A DNA stretch of 64,000 bases from Myxococcaceae bacterium. GTDB taxonomy: Bacteria > Myxococcota > Myxococcia > Myxococcales > Myxococcaceae. The notes beneath the pieces were generated by a model. The model did no database searches, was not told the origin of the DNA, and saw only the letters and a program-made list of their open reading frames with translations. A program made the translations under genes and the position numbers. The stretch lies in NCBI GenBank assembly GCA_016793095.1, contig JAEUJQ010000073.1, positions 1 to 64,000 on the forward strand, written 5' to 3'. Shown in pieces: positions 31,406 through 40,713 of the stretch. Each line of letters begins with the position of its first letter. Within the stretch, counting starts at the first letter, position 1.

Positions 31406-32482
31406 TTACTCGTTGCCGTCGGACCAGCCGCCGACCGCGTCCTTCCCGCCCGACGCGAGCGCCGCGCCGTTGAAGGTGACGCCGCCCGAGACGCCCGCTC
31501 CGATGCCCGCCGCCGCACCCACGTCTGCGCCCACCGCGACGCTGCCCTTCTCGGCGTCGTAGCCCGCCTTCACCTCTGCCTTCGCGCCGACGCCAGCCCA
31601 CCCCTCGAGCCTGAGCGCGCCCCCGAGCAGCTCCGAGCCGCCAGCGGAGAGCGCGAACCGCTGCTCCAGGCCCGCACGCACCCCGGCGAAGACCTCAGCG
31701 CCAGCCGAGAGCCCGGTCAGCCCGATGCCCGCGCCCGCCTCGCCGCGCACACCAGCGAAGGCGAAGAAGTCGGTGGTGCTCAACACACCGAGGGGTCCAG
31801 CGAGGTGGTTGTTGATCTGCGTGGAGCCCCGGTAGGTGGCCCCGGCCTCCAGCAGGCCGTGTGCGCGCACCCCGAAGACGTCGGCCGACGCGATGGCTGC
31901 GCCGCGCAGCCCGACCGAGAGCTGCGACTTGTACGTCTGCCAGGTCTGCGCGCCGCGCTCGTCGCCCTCCTGCGAGAAGACCTCAGCGCCGAGGAACCCC
32001 TCGCCCCCCACCGACCCGCCCAGCACTCCAGCTTCAGCGAACACCCGGCCACGCAGCCCCGCGAACGCGTCGGACGTCTGCTCCCGCTCGTCGTTGCGGT
32101 ACTTCGACTTGGCGCCAGCCTCGCCTTCGAGCCCGATGGCCGCCGAGAGCGTCTCCTTCGACGCCTCACCGAAGAGGCGCAGGCGCGCGCCGCTGCGGTC
32201 GGCCGACGAGGTGTCGAACTCAGAGAGCGTCTGCTTGTGCGAGCCGTAGTCGAAGCGTCGCGGCGCGGTCGTGCCGTCATCGACGCCGATGGACTTGCCC
32301 CACGCCGAGGAGCTCGTGACGACCTTCGCGACGGGCCTCGCGACGCGCTCCGCGTTCTTCGCGAGGTGCTCGGCCTTCGGCTTCACCGCGTCGCGAACCC
32401 TCCTGGCCGTGTTCGCGGCGTCTTCGAGGTGCTTCTTGTTGATGGGGGGCAGCTGAACCTGGGGGCGGGCTGGGATCTTCAC
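31406..32482 (-). CDS. Glycine/alanine-rich hypothetical protein
   Basis: A 358-residue protein starting with GTG after AGGAGA. The first ~60 residues are basic and helical (KKHLEDAANTARRVRDAV). The remainder is a regular series of Gly/Ala/Val strands (GLRGRVFAEAGVLGG, GAGIGLTGLSAGAEVFAGVRAG, VGADVGAAAGIGAGVSGG) suggesting a membrane-active or amyloid-like beta structure. There is no classical signal peptide. Its function is unknown; similar composition is seen in pore-forming or secreted proteins, but I cannot assign a family. Confidence 0.75.
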   Translation of the reverse strand: MKIPARPQVQLPPINKKHLEDAANTARRVRDAVKPKAEHLAKNAERVARPVAKVVTSSSAWGKSIGVDDGTTAPRRFDYGSHKQTLSEFDTSSADRSGARLRLFGEASKETLSAAIGLEGEAGAKSKYRNDEREQTSDAFAGLRGRVFAEAGVLGGSVGGEGFLGAEVFSQEGDERGAQTWQTYKSQLSVGLRGAAIASADVFGVRAHGLLEAGATYRGSTQINNHLAGPLGVLSTTDFFAFAGVRGEAGAGIGLTGLSAGAEVFAGVRAGLEQRFALSAGGSELLGGALRLEGWAGVGAKAEVKAGYDAEKGSVAVGADVGAAAGIGAGVSGGVTFNGAALASGGKDAVGGWSDGNE

Positions 32483-32575
32483 GGGTGGTCTCTCCTGGTG
32501 GCGGCGACAGGCGCCGGTCGTGGGGAGAGGACCCGGACGTCAGGCTTCAGTGGACATGGTCATTTCGTCGAAGCG

Positions 32576-33079
32576 TCACAGGTCGCTGACGAACCTGAGG
32601 GGCGTGCCGCGGTTGGCGCCCGGGCGGTCCTGCGACGAGATGGTCCACACGTCGACGTCAGCGTCTTCGTCGAGGTTGCCGACGCAGGCGACGGTGAGCT
32701 GACAGTTGGGGCAGTCGCCGACGACGCCGAGCATCGCGCGCACCTCGGCGGGCAGCTTCGGCAGCAGGTCTTCGACGGTGACGTCACGCTTCTTCGTGTC
32801 GGGGCCGTAGCCGACCGAGTCCTGTGGCGAAGGAGAGGGCTGGTCGTCGCGGCGGGTGACGTCGCCCTGCCTGTCGAAGAGATAGAGGTACCGGTTCCCC
32901 GGGCCGGGGGCGAAGCCCAGCTCGTGCGGGTGGGTCGTGTAGCGGAGCTGCTCGGAGTGGAACGCGAACTCGAGCGCCATGATCTGCCGCAGCGTCGAGC
33001 GGCACTCGTGATCGCGTCGCGGCCCCCGCACCAGGTTGCAGCCGGAGAACGAGAGCAGAACGAGGAGCCACGCGCGCAT
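32576..33079 (-). CDS. Pilin-like lipoprotein
   Basis: A 167-residue lipoprotein (lipobox FSGC). After the signal, the sequence CRSTLRQIMALEFAFHSEQLRYTTHP...LGFAPGPGNRYLYLF resembles the extended helix and following strand region of Myxococcales type IV pilin-like proteins. The usual prepilin leader (Gly-Phe-x5-Glu) and its hydrophobic helix are missing and are replaced by a lipobox. Two C-terminal Cys pairs (CPNC, VACVG) may form disulfides. It may be a pilin-derived envelope protein. The ATG MRAWLL is preceded by GAGGGTG. Confidence 0.75.
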   Translation of the reverse strand: MRAWLLVLLSFSGCNLVRGPRRDHECRSTLRQIMALEFAFHSEQLRYTTHPHELGFAPGPGNRYLYLFDRQGDVTRRDDQPSPSPQDSVGYGPDTKKRDVTVEDLLPKLPAEVRAMLGVVGDCPNCQLTVACVGNLDEDADVDVWTISSQDRPGANRGTPLRFVSDL

Positions 33080-33242
33080 GCCGGCACCCTCGTACCGCGC
33101 CGGCGCGCACAGCTCTATCCGTTTGAGGGGCGGTTTCCGCACCTGGACCGGCGAGCGCGGTCAGCGGCGGTGGAGTTGGTGCGACCGCACGCCGGGTGCA
33201 CAGAAGCTCGCAGGAGGTGGCCCGCGCCGCCCGCCGTGACGT

Positions 33243-33845
33243 TCAGCGCAGGCGGACGTCGTAGGCGATGGAGTCGGCTCCGACCGCGACGCGCTCGAGC
33301 TTCGCCGGCAGGTGGCCCGCGCGCAGGAACGCGACCAGCCCGGCTCCCAGACAGTTCCCCAGGAGCAGGGTCGCGGCGGGGAAGTCCGACAGGCGGGCCT
33401 CGAGCATCACGTCCTTCACGGTGAAGACCATGGTGCCCCGCGAGTAGAACTGGCTGAACGCGCGCTGGGTGGACGCGAGGGCAGTGCGCAGATCTTCCAG
33501 GCGCGAGAGCGAGCGGAAGGTGCTCGACAGGTTGCGCGACGCGAGGAGCGTCCCGATCTCCTGAGCGCCCTCGGCCGTGCCGCCGAACTTCGCGCGGGTC
33601 AGCCACTCGATGGCGCCGCAGTGCAGCTCGCCAGGCACCCAGCCGACCGGCAGCACCGCTGCCTCGTCGAAGTACGTGGGGTGGTCGGGGAACGCCGCTT
33701 TCATCGCCGCGATGGTCTCGACGCCGAACCGCTCCCGCACGCAGGCGAGCAGGTTCAGCCACGCGAAGCCTTTGACCTGCAGCGGCGCCATGTCGGGCGC
33801 ACTCTGCCCGAGCGAACCGCGCCTGACTACCTCGGTTCCTGGCAT
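33243..33845 (-). CDS. DUF2378-like hypothetical protein
   Basis: A 200-residue soluble protein. Its layout (VKGFAWLNLLACVRERFG, then LPVGWVPGEL, the helical EGAQEIGTLLASRNLS, and a C-terminal FLRAGHLPAKLERVAVG strand pair) resembles TIGR02265/DUF2378, a paralogous family expanded in Myxococcus with no known function. The match is by overall pattern only. The start is uncertain: ATG at the open-frame beginning overlaps the upstream gene's end by 19 bases, while a second ATG 18 codons later also fits. Confidence 0.68.
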   Translation of the reverse strand: MPGTEVVRRGSLGQSAPDMAPLQVKGFAWLNLLACVRERFGVETIAAMKAAFPDHPTYFDEAAVLPVGWVPGELHCGAIEWLTRAKFGGTAEGAQEIGTLLASRNLSSTFRSLSRLEDLRTALASTQRAFSQFYSRGTMVFTVKDVMLEARLSDFPAATLLLGNCLGAGLVAFLRAGHLPAKLERVAVGADSIAYDVRLR

Positions 33846-34420
33846 CGCCCGTCCCCGCTCACCCAGAGGTCCACGTCGTCGATCTCGATGACCGTGCCGG
33901 CGGTGTTCGTCTTGTCCTCGATGCCGACGCTGACCTCGTCACCCGCCTTCGCGGCGACGTCGAGCTTCACGTTGGGCGGCACCTTCGCCCAGCTCGTGAC
34001 CGGCCCGGGCATGTCGAACTGCAACCCCGTCGCCGAGCCGGAGTTCGGAGTGATGCTGTAGAGGCGCACCGTCGTCGCGGTGGACGTGCTCTTGATCCAG
34101 ACGTTGAGGCAGTAGGTCGCCGCCGCAGGTGCGATGAGCTTCCACTCCGAGCCGAACCGGTTGCCGAACACGCCGCTCGAGGTGGTGAACCTGAGCGCCT
34201 TGCCGCTGCGGCCGCCCGTCACCTCGACCTTCGCGTTGACGTCGAGCGCCTTGAACTCCAACAACGGGTCTCCGCACTCGAACGAGCCGTTGCCGGCCAG
34301 GTTGGGAGGCGTCTTCCCCGGGCCAATGAGGCAGGTCATCCCCGCGTCGGGCGTCATCATCGGCGGCGAACCACACGCGAGCGCGAGGAGGCACGGCAGC
34401 ATCAGGAGGGACGAGCGCAT
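33827..34420 (-). CDS. Lipoprotein with galactose-binding-like domain
   Basis: A 197-residue lipoprotein; the ATG (MRSSLLMLP) is followed by a lipobox LALAC. The mature part begins with an Asp-rich spacer, then NGSFECGDPLLEFKAL. Strands SGKALRFTTSSGVFGNRF, YCLNVWIKSTST and VIEIDDVDLWVSG have the jelly-roll layout of carbohydrate-binding (CBM4/9-like) or galactose-binding domains. Two Cys could bridge. It probably binds a sugar or peptide at the surface. Its stop lies inside the next gene if that gene uses its first start. Confidence 0.75.
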   Translation of the reverse strand: MRSSLLMLPCLLALACGSPPMMTPDAGMTCLIGPGKTPPNLAGNGSFECGDPLLEFKALDVNAKVEVTGGRSGKALRFTTSSGVFGNRFGSEWKLIAPAAATYCLNVWIKSTSTATTVRLYSITPNSGSATGLQFDMPGPVTSWAKVPPNVKLDVAAKAGDEVSVGIEDKTNTAGTVIEIDDVDLWVSGDGRCQEPR

Positions 34421-34598
34421 GGAGGCGTTGTGCCGTGTCTCGGGCACACAGACAACGCTGGAGTGGCCCGGAGCACCGGCACTGTCGAGGCCGAGACCAG
34501 GCCTTCGACAGCGCCACGAGCGCGGACGTCCTTGCTGAGCGGCAACCCGTTCGCGGCCAGCCCTTGCCGCCCGGCCCCGGGCGGACTCAACTCTCCAC

Positions 34599-35555
34599 AT
34601 GCCACGCGTCGGTGCAGGGCCAGCGACAGCGGTGCTCTGGTTGCTGTCCACGGCCGTCTTCGCGCAGACCCCGAGCCCGCCGCCGTTGCCGGTGCCCGAG
34701 CCCGCTGCGCCACTCGAGCAGCCGGCCCCCGACCCGCACCCGGCTCCTGCGCCGGTGAACGAGCAGCCACCGACGCCCGCGGAGCCCCCGACCTGGGCGC
34801 AGCAGTGCTTCGGCTACCCCTCGGGCCTGTACCTGCTCCCGCTCCCCCGCACGGGAGTCGTCGTGTCGGGCGGCGGCGCCGCCACGGGCCCGAACGGACG
34901 AGGGACGGCCTCTGGGAGCTCGGGCGGAGGCAGCGTCGGCGGAGGTGGCGGCGACGGGAAGGCGCTGCTCGTCATCGCGGTGCTGGTGGCCATCGCGCTG
35001 CCCATCGTCGTCTACGCCCTCGACGACGACGCGCCACCCATCGTTCAGCAGCGGTGGGGGTGTCCCAGCTTCCAGCTCGACCTCGTCGGCGGCCTGGACA
35101 CGGGCGTCGCCTTTCCAGGCGCGCGGCCGTACGGGCAGGGCCGCTTCACCATGACCTGGGGCGTCATCGGCGGCGACGTCTCGTTCGACCTGAACCCAAC
35201 GGCGGTGAACGCGTTCGCGACGCACCTGCTCGTGCGCCTCCTCCCGAAGGCACACGTCGAGGGTGGGCTGGCGGCTGGCTACCGGCGCCTCGTGACGCCC
35301 GGCGGCCAGGTGCGTGAGGGCTTCGACGTCGGCCTGCCGCACCGCTACGCGTTCTGGCGTGACGACCTGCGCACGTTCGGGCTCGAGCTGCGCCCCTCGC
35401 TGCTCTTCGGTCCCTCGGGCATCGACGCGTCGCTCGAGGGCGCCGTCATCGCGCCGCTCTTCGAGCTGCTCCACGTCCGGGTCGGCGCGCGCGTCTACAG
35501 CTTCGGCAACGCCATCGTGTACGGCGCCCAGGCGGGCCTCACCCTGGGGATTTGA
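34599..35555 (+). CDS. Envelope protein with Pro-rich stalk and beta domain
   Basis: A 318-residue protein: a signal peptide (cleavage near VFAQ-T), a Pro/Ala-rich stalk (~25-70), a Gly-rich segment (~90-125) and one membrane helix (~128-145, LLVIAVLVAIALPIVVY). The beta-rich C-terminal domain (~160-318) has alternating strands ending in an outer-membrane-like tail (YGAQAGLTLGI). No motif is recognised. The last 17 bp overlap the end of the convergent zinc-ribbon gene, so both readings share that DNA. Confidence 0.75.
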   Translation: MPRVGAGPATAVLWLLSTAVFAQTPSPPPLPVPEPAAPLEQPAPDPHPAPAPVNEQPPTPAEPPTWAQQCFGYPSGLYLLPLPRTGVVVSGGGAATGPNGRGTASGSSGGGSVGGGGGDGKALLVIAVLVAIALPIVVYALDDDAPPIVQQRWGCPSFQLDLVGGLDTGVAFPGARPYGQGRFTMTWGVIGGDVSFDLNPTAVNAFATHLLVRLLPKAHVEGGLAAGYRRLVTPGGQVREGFDVGLPHRYAFWRDDLRTFGLELRPSLLFGPSGIDASLEGAVIAPLFELLHVRVGARVYSFGNAIVYGAQAGLTLGI

Positions 35556-36801
35556 GCTGCGCCGCCTGCGCGAGCACCGGGAGCGCCGCGTCGTTGCCCT
35601 CGGCGCGCGCGACGGCCTCGAGCTCCTTCCACAGCGCCGGACCAGCCGGGCCGAAGGTGCGCTCCACCAGCCCGCGGATGCGCTTCGCAGGCACCAGCGC
35701 GCCGTACCAGGCGGCCACGCGCGTCACGCCAGTCAGCTGCAGGCCCCGCCGTGTCTGCGCCGTCACCTCGAAGCCGGGCTTGCCGTCCTGCGGCAGCGCC
35801 TCGATGACGAGGCCGTGCTCGGCGGCCACGCGCGCCTTCACCTCGTTCGCGAAGTCCCGCTCGACGTCGCCGGTGCGGTCGATGCGGCGCAGCCAGGTGT
35901 TGCAGTGCTCGCAGGTGCGCTCGCGCTCGCCGGCGCCGAGGGCAACGGGTGCTCCACACCGCGCGCAGGCCAGCTTCACCTCGGGCAGCGACGCGTCACC
36001 ACCCGCCACCGGCTTGCGGAACATGCAGCCCGGGCAGGTGTACTCGGTCACCATGCGCGCCTGCAGGGACGCGAGGCCGCACGCGGGGCAGCTCCAGTCG
36101 AGGTAGAGGCCCAGCGCGTCGACCGACTGCGCGGCGCCCGGGCCGTGGAGCGCGTCCTTCCCATACACGCGCTCGAGCACCCTTCGCTGGTCGTCGCCCG
36201 AGAGCAGCTGCAGGTAACCGGTGAGGAACTGCGCGAGCGACGCCTTCATGCGCGCGGGCCACGGCAGGCCGTCGGGGTCGTCCGGCGGCCCCAGCTCGGC
36301 GAGCAGCGCGAACTGCTGCTCGAGGTTCTTCACGGCCCACTCGAGCGTCGGCAGGGGGTTCGCGTAGTCGAGCTTCGAGAGTCGCGCGGTGAGCGCGTCG
36401 GCCAGCGACTTCACCCGCGGCTCCACCTGCTGCATGAGCAGCGTGAAGGCCATGAACCGCCGCACCGCCGCGCGGTAGGTGCCGTTCGTCGAGACCTCCT
36501 CGGGGGCGACGACCGGGTTCAGCGTCATCATCAGGTCGGCCGCGGCCTCCATCGTCGCGAGCCCGTCGCGGCCCTCGCCCACCGCCTTCGCGAACTGCTG
36601 CTGGTACGTGGCCCACCTCGCCATCGTCTCGGGCTTCGCGGCCTCGCGCAGGTACGCGGCGTAGCGCTTCGAGCCGAGCCAGGCCTGGAAGTCGAAGCCG
36701 ATGAGGGCCGCGCAGTGCTGGCAGCGCACCCAGCCCGCATCGCCTCCACCTTCCCGCGTCGCGCCGCACTGGTGACAGCGGTAGTGGACGACGAGCGACA
36801 C
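35539..36801 (-). CDS. Zinc-ribbon protein of unknown function
   Basis: A 420-residue cytoplasmic protein. Residues ~5-35 are a zinc ribbon (CHQCG...CQHC). The middle is a long helical region (~40-220). A second Cys cluster at ~240-320 (CPACGLAS, CPGCMFRKP, CARCGAPV, CEHCNTWL) would bind two or more zinc ions. The C-terminal ~90 residues are helical. Such multi-ribbon proteins often bind nucleic acid or act as assembly factors; I do not recognise the family. GTG was chosen because the first zinc ribbon follows at once and GGAG lies upstream. The open frame would run 46 codons further. Confidence 0.75.
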   Translation of the reverse strand: MSLVVHYRCHQCGATREGGGDAGWVRCQHCAALIGFDFQAWLGSKRYAAYLREAAKPETMARWATYQQQFAKAVGEGRDGLATMEAAADLMMTLNPVVAPEEVSTNGTYRAAVRRFMAFTLLMQQVEPRVKSLADALTARLSKLDYANPLPTLEWAVKNLEQQFALLAELGPPDDPDGLPWPARMKASLAQFLTGYLQLLSGDDQRRVLERVYGKDALHGPGAAQSVDALGLYLDWSCPACGLASLQARMVTEYTCPGCMFRKPVAGGDASLPEVKLACARCGAPVALGAGERERTCEHCNTWLRRIDRTGDVERDFANEVKARVAAEHGLVIEALPQDGKPGFEVTAQTRRGLQLTGVTRVAAWYGALVPAKRIRGLVERTFGPAGPALWKELEAVARAEGNDAALPVLAQAAQLKSPG

Positions 36802-37005
36802 GGACTCCGAGCATCGCACAGCCTGCGCTTCCTGACGGCGGTCAACGCGCGCGCGCCCGGGAGCGGCCCCGACATCGGCAAGGAGGCGTTCCTCGCCTCG
36901 GCGCCGCTCACGATGACGCAGTGACGTCTGCCTCGGCACGCTGACTATGGCGCGCGGGCCCGCGGCGCGCTTGGCTTCCCATCTTCAGTCCTCCGGAGGC
37001 CTCTC

Positions 37006-37827
37006 ATGCGTGTTGCTCTGCTCCTCCTCGCGCTCGCCGCGGGAAAGACCGACCCCGCCCTCGTGGGCACCTGGGTGCTCGCCGGTCAGCCCTTCATGAC
37101 GCTCAACGCGAACGGCACCGGCACCATGGAAGACGGCAAGCTGAAGTGGAGCGTCGAGGGGAAGACGCTCGTCATCGTCGACGACGAGGACGGCGCCGAC
37201 AAGGTGACGTACTCGCTGTCGGGCGACTCGCTCACGCTCAACATGGGCGGCGTGCCGATGACGCTCACCCGCGCCGGCAAGGGCGTCACCGTGCAGAAGG
37301 CCGGCAAGCTGTCGAAGGCGATGAACAAGCAGAGCGAGGCCGACGCCGACGCCGAGGCGCTCGCGGAGGCCCAGCGCTTTCTCGCGCAGCAGCAGGGGCA
37401 GGGCGGCCAGCCGACCGCGGGTGGGCAGGGGGTTCGCGGCCAGCAGCCTCCACGGGGGCAGCCGGGCGCGCCTGCACGGGGCGGCGCGGGGAACGACCAG
37501 CTCAGCCAGCTCCTCATGTCGAGCGGCTGGTGCTACCTGCGCTACGCGAGCGGCAACACGTACACCGAGAAGGTCTACTTCTCGCGCGACGGCACCTGGT
37601 CGAACAACAAGGAGTCGGAGATCTACGGCCGCAACGACTACGCCGGCACCTCGGCGCACTCCGTCGGCAACAGCGGCGCCGGCGGCCAGTGGACGGTGAA
37701 GGGCGGCCAGCTCTACATGTCGGAAGGCGGGGGCCCCCTCGAGCTGCTGCCGCTGCAGATCACCCGCAACTCGAACGGGTACCCCATCATCAACGCCGAC
37801 GGGAAAGAGTACTCGCAATGCAACTGA
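37006..37827 (+). CDS. Secreted lipocalin-like protein of unknown function
   Basis: A 273-residue exported protein; the ATG is preceded by GGAGG. After a short signal come two beta domains. The first (~20-95) has ALVGTWVLAGQPFMTLNANGTGTMEDGKLKW, a pattern common in lipocalin-like and DUF5640-type proteins. A Gln/Gly-rich linker (~120-160) follows, and then a similar second domain (~165-273) with GWCYLRY...YFSRDGTWSNN. Function unknown; it may bind a small hydrophobic molecule. RNase HI follows 24 bp later. Confidence 0.75.
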   Translation: MRVALLLLALAAGKTDPALVGTWVLAGQPFMTLNANGTGTMEDGKLKWSVEGKTLVIVDDEDGADKVTYSLSGDSLTLNMGGVPMTLTRAGKGVTVQKAGKLSKAMNKQSEADADAEALAEAQRFLAQQQGQGGQPTAGGQGVRGQQPPRGQPGAPARGGAGNDQLSQLLMSSGWCYLRYASGNTYTEKVYFSRDGTWSNNKESEIYGRNDYAGTSAHSVGNSGAGGQWTVKGGQLYMSEGGGPLELLPLQITRNSNGYPIINADGKEYSQCN

Positions 37828-37851
37828 CGCCGCCGGTGTAGAAGCACCGCG

Positions 37852-38292
37852 ATGAAGGACGAGCTGGTCGACATCTTCACCGACGGCGCCTGCAAGGGGA
37901 ACCCGGGCCCCGGAGGCTGGGGCGCCATTCTGCGCGCGGGCCGCCACGAGAAGGAGCTGTACGGCGGCGAGCCCGACACCACCAACAACCGCATGGAGCT
38001 CACCGCCGTCATCCGCGCGCTCGAGGTGCTCAAGCGGCCGGTGAAGGTGCGCGTGCACACCGACTCCACCTACGTGCAGCAGGGCATCTCGGCGTGGATC
38101 CACGGGTGGAAGAAGAACGGCTGGAAGACGAAGGCGAAGGAGCCGGTGAAGAACGCCGACCTCTGGCAGGCGCTCGACGCCGCCGCCGCGCGCCACGACG
38201 TCGAGTGGCTCTGGGTGAAGGGCCACGCCGGGCACCCCGAGAACGAGCGGGCCGACGCGCTCGCGAACCGGGGCATCGACGGGCTGCGCTGA
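37852..38292 (+). CDS. rnhA: Ribonuclease HI
   Basis: Cuts the RNA strand of RNA-DNA hybrids, removing R-loops and primers. The 146-residue protein has all four carboxylates: [29 protein letters not shown] and ERADALAN. His in [14 protein letters not shown] is also present. The basic handle ([24 protein letters not shown]) is intact. It sits between a secreted protein gene and cysK, and is probably transcribed with the former. Confidence 0.96.
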   Translation: MKDELVDIFTDGACKGNPGPGGWGAILRAGRHEKELYGGEPDTTNNRMELTAVIRALEVLKRPVKVRVHTDSTYVQQGISAWIHGWKKNGWKTKAKEPVKNADLWQALDAAAARHDVEWLWVKGHAGHPENERADALANRGIDGLR

Positions 38293-38356
38293 AACGCTCG
38301 ACGGACGGAGCGTCATCCGTTAAAACGGAGGCCTCTCCATTCACGAAGGAACGCCC

Positions 38357-39271
38357 ATGCGCGCCAACTCCATCCTCGACACCATCGGCCGGACGCCTCA
38401 CGTGCGGCTCAACCGCCTCTTCGGCAGCGACCACGAGGTGTGGCTGAAGCTCGAGCGCGCGAACCCGGGCGCCAGCATCAAGGACCGCATCGCGCTGGCG
38501 ATGGTGGAGGACGCCGAGCAGCGGGGCGTGCTCAAGAAGGACTCGGTCATCATCGAGCCCACGAGCGGCAACACGGGCATCGGGCTCGCCATGGTCTGCG
38601 CGGTGAAGGGGTACAAGCTCATCCTCGTGATGCCCGAGTCGATGACGCTCGAGCGGCGCCGGGTGATGGCCGCGTATGGCGCCACCTTCGACCTCACGCC
38701 GCGCGAGAAGGGCATGAAGGGCGCCATCGCGCGCGCGCAGGAGCTGCTGGCCGCCACCCCCAACTCGTGGATGCCGCAGCAGTTCGAGAACGAGGCGAAC
38801 CTCGAGGTGCACCGGCGCACCACCGCGCAGGAGGTGCTCGCCGACTTCCCCGAAGGCCTCGACGCCATCATCACGGGCGTGGGCACCGGCGGGCACATCA
38901 CCGCGCTCGCCGAGGTGCTCAAGCCGAAGTGGCCGAAGCTGAAGGTGTTCGCCGTCGAGCCGGTGAAGTCACCCGTCATCTCGGGCGGCGCGCCCAGCCC
39001 GCACCCGATTCAGGGCATCGGCGCCGGCTTCATTCCGAAGAACCTCAAGAAGGAGCTGCTCGACGGCGTCATCCAGGTCGAGCACACCGACGCCTACGAG
39101 CTCGCCCGCCGCGCCGCCAGGGAAGAGGGTCTCTTCATCGGCGTCTCGTCGGGCGCGTCGCTCACCGCGGTCAAGCAGAAGCTGCCCGAGCTGCCGAAGG
39201 GCAGCCGCGTGCTCACCTTCTGCTACGACACCGGCGAGCGCTACCTCTCGGTCGACGGCTTCCTGCCCTGA
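38357..39271 (+). CDS. cysK: Cysteine synthase A (O-acetylserine sulfhydrylase)
   Basis: Makes L-cysteine from O-acetylserine and sulfide, a PLP enzyme of the assimilatory sulfur pathway. The 304-residue length fits CysK. PLP-binding Lys is in ASIKDRIA; the Asn loop is PTSGNTGIG. The phosphate loop GVGTGGHIT and the substrate loop ([19 protein letters not shown]) match CysK. The C-terminal SSGAS signature is present. A palindrome (CCGTT-AA-AACGG, 38317-38328) lies 28 bp upstream of the start and could be an operator or part of the leader; sulfur control cannot be proved from this. Confidence 0.94.
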   Translation: MRANSILDTIGRTPHVRLNRLFGSDHEVWLKLERANPGASIKDRIALAMVEDAEQRGVLKKDSVIIEPTSGNTGIGLAMVCAVKGYKLILVMPESMTLERRRVMAAYGATFDLTPREKGMKGAIARAQELLAATPNSWMPQQFENEANLEVHRRTTAQEVLADFPEGLDAIITGVGTGGHITALAEVLKPKWPKLKVFAVEPVKSPVISGGAPSPHPIQGIGAGFIPKNLKKELLDGVIQVEHTDAYELARRAAREEGLFIGVSSGASLTAVKQKLPELPKGSRVLTFCYDTGERYLSVDGFLP

Positions 39272-39275
39272 CGCC

Positions 39276-39674
39276 TCACCGGAACGCGCGGAAGAGCCGC
39301 TTCCAGAAGAACGGCTCCCACGGGAACGGCGGCAGCCACACGCACTCGTCCGGCTTCGGCTCGACCTGCGGGGCGGGGCTCGCGCGGAAGTAGAGGTCCT
39401 GGCGGAAGGGCCCCGACCCGAACCGGAGGCGGTAGCGCCGGTTGGGCCACACGCGCCGCAGCCACACCTCGAGCCCGCCGTGGTCGCCGCCCTCCCACCG
39501 CCAGGCGATGCGCACCGGCACCGGAAACGGAACCAGCACCGCGACGCGCAGGGTGTCCTCGAGCAGGCCCTGCGACAGCCCCGACGCCGGAGCGCTCAGC
39601 CGGTTCGATTCGAGCAGCGCGTCCTCCGGGACGAGGCCGGGTGGAGGCGGGAGGACGCGGGGAGGCAGGGCCAC
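39276..39674 (-). CDS. Short hypothetical protein
   Basis: A 132-residue basic protein with the start set at GTG (VALPPRVLPP). The frame is open for more than 400 bp upstream, but that part reads as low-complexity charged shadow of the next gene. The C-terminal half (VRIAWRWEGGDHGGLEVWLRRVWPNRRYRLRFG) is aromatic and Arg-rich, ending WEPFFWKRLFRAFR. No signal peptide or known family. It is convergent with cysK. Confidence 0.65.
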   Translation of the reverse strand: MALPPRVLPPPPGLVPEDALLESNRLSAPASGLSQGLLEDTLRVAVLVPFPVPVRIAWRWEGGDHGGLEVWLRRVWPNRRYRLRFGSGPFRQDLYFRASPAPQVEPKPDECVWLPPFPWEPFFWKRLFRAFR

Positions 39675-39782
39675 GCCCTCACTATGCCCTGACGGGCGCG
39701 GTGATTCCTGAAGCTCGTTCGCCGTGACCTGAATAGGCTGCGCGCCACCCGCGTCTCGTGGCGCGGCCGACCCGAGCTCACC

Positions 39783-40616
39783 ATGCCCCGCCGACTCCTG
39801 CCCCTCGTCGCCGCCGTCGCCGTCTTCTCGTCCGGCTGCGCGTTCTTGAAGCAGTTCCTGGCCACTGCCTTCCAGCGGCCGTCGTTCAACTTCAAGAACC
39901 TCGGCCTCACCGACATCTCGCTCGGAGGCCTCACCCTCGACACCATCTGGGAGCTGCGCAACCCGAACAACATCGGCATCTCGCTCGCGAGCGTCGAGTA
40001 CGCGCTGGCCGTCGAGCAGAAGCAGGTCATCGCCGGCGCACCACCGCAGGGCCTGCAGATCGCCCCCAACTCGGCCTCGGACCTGCACTTCCCGGCGAAC
40101 GTGCGCTTCCAGGACCTCGTGGCCGTCGTCGAGACGTTCCTCAACAAGGACTCCGCGAGCTACCAGGCCTCGGGCGCCATCGGCGTCAACACGCCCATCG
40201 GCGTCATCCGCCTGCCGCTCGCCACGGAGGGCCAGTTCGAGGTGCCCAAGGTGCCGCTGGTGCAGTTCGGCAACCCGCGCGTCACCAACGTGAGCTTCAG
40301 CGGCGCCACCGTGGAGTTCCCCCTCGCCGTCACCAACCGCAACACCTACGCGCTGCCCATCACCGGGGTGAGCGGCGCCCTCTCGTTGGCTGGCGCGAAC
40401 ATCGGCACGCTCTCGACCGGCGACCTCGGCAACATGGAGGGCAGGGGCGTGAAGAACGTCTCCCTGCCGCTCACGGTGAACTTCCTGCAGGCTGCCAGCG
40501 CAGCGACGGTCATCGCGCGTGGCGGCAACGCTCAGGTGGCCTTCAACGCGCAGGTGCAGTCCGGTGGCCTCGGCCTGCCGGTGAACGTGAACCAGCTCGT
40601 CAACCTGCTCAAGTAG
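39783..40616 (+). CDS. LEA type 2 / WHy-domain lipoprotein
   Basis: A 277-residue lipoprotein (lipobox FSSGC) with two WHy-type LEA14 beta-sandwiches at ~35-150 and ~160-277. Signatures: LGGLTLDTIWELRNPNNIGISLASVEYAL in the first, and ATVEFPLAVTNRNTYALPITGVSGAL in the second. The NPN-x-x-x-I/P pattern is diagnostic. LEA14 proteins are linked to desiccation and stress tolerance and bind membranes or small molecules. It stands alone in its transcript. Confidence 0.88.
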   Translation: MPRRLLPLVAAVAVFSSGCAFLKQFLATAFQRPSFNFKNLGLTDISLGGLTLDTIWELRNPNNIGISLASVEYALAVEQKQVIAGAPPQGLQIAPNSASDLHFPANVRFQDLVAVVETFLNKDSASYQASGAIGVNTPIGVIRLPLATEGQFEVPKVPLVQFGNPRVTNVSFSGATVEFPLAVTNRNTYALPITGVSGALSLAGANIGTLSTGDLGNMEGRGVKNVSLPLTVNFLQAASAATVIARGGNAQVAFNAQVQSGGLGLPVNVNQLVNLLK

Positions 40617-40713
40617 CGTCCGCGGTGTGGGCGTGCGGTGGCGCTTCCTGCGCGTGCGGTCTGACGCGCGGCCGCCGACGTGAGCACCGGTCGCCCGTGC
40701 TACGTTCCCAACG

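Noticed and set aside
31124-33424. Long plus-strand open frame
   Set aside because: It is antisense to three supported minus-strand genes.
35314-36924. Long plus-strand open frame opposite the zinc-ribbon gene
   Set aside because: The minus strand has four zinc-binding clusters; the plus reading is Arg-rich shadow.
38317-38328. Palindrome before cysK as a terminator
   Set aside because: Short arms and no T-run; it may be an operator, but there is no independent evidence.
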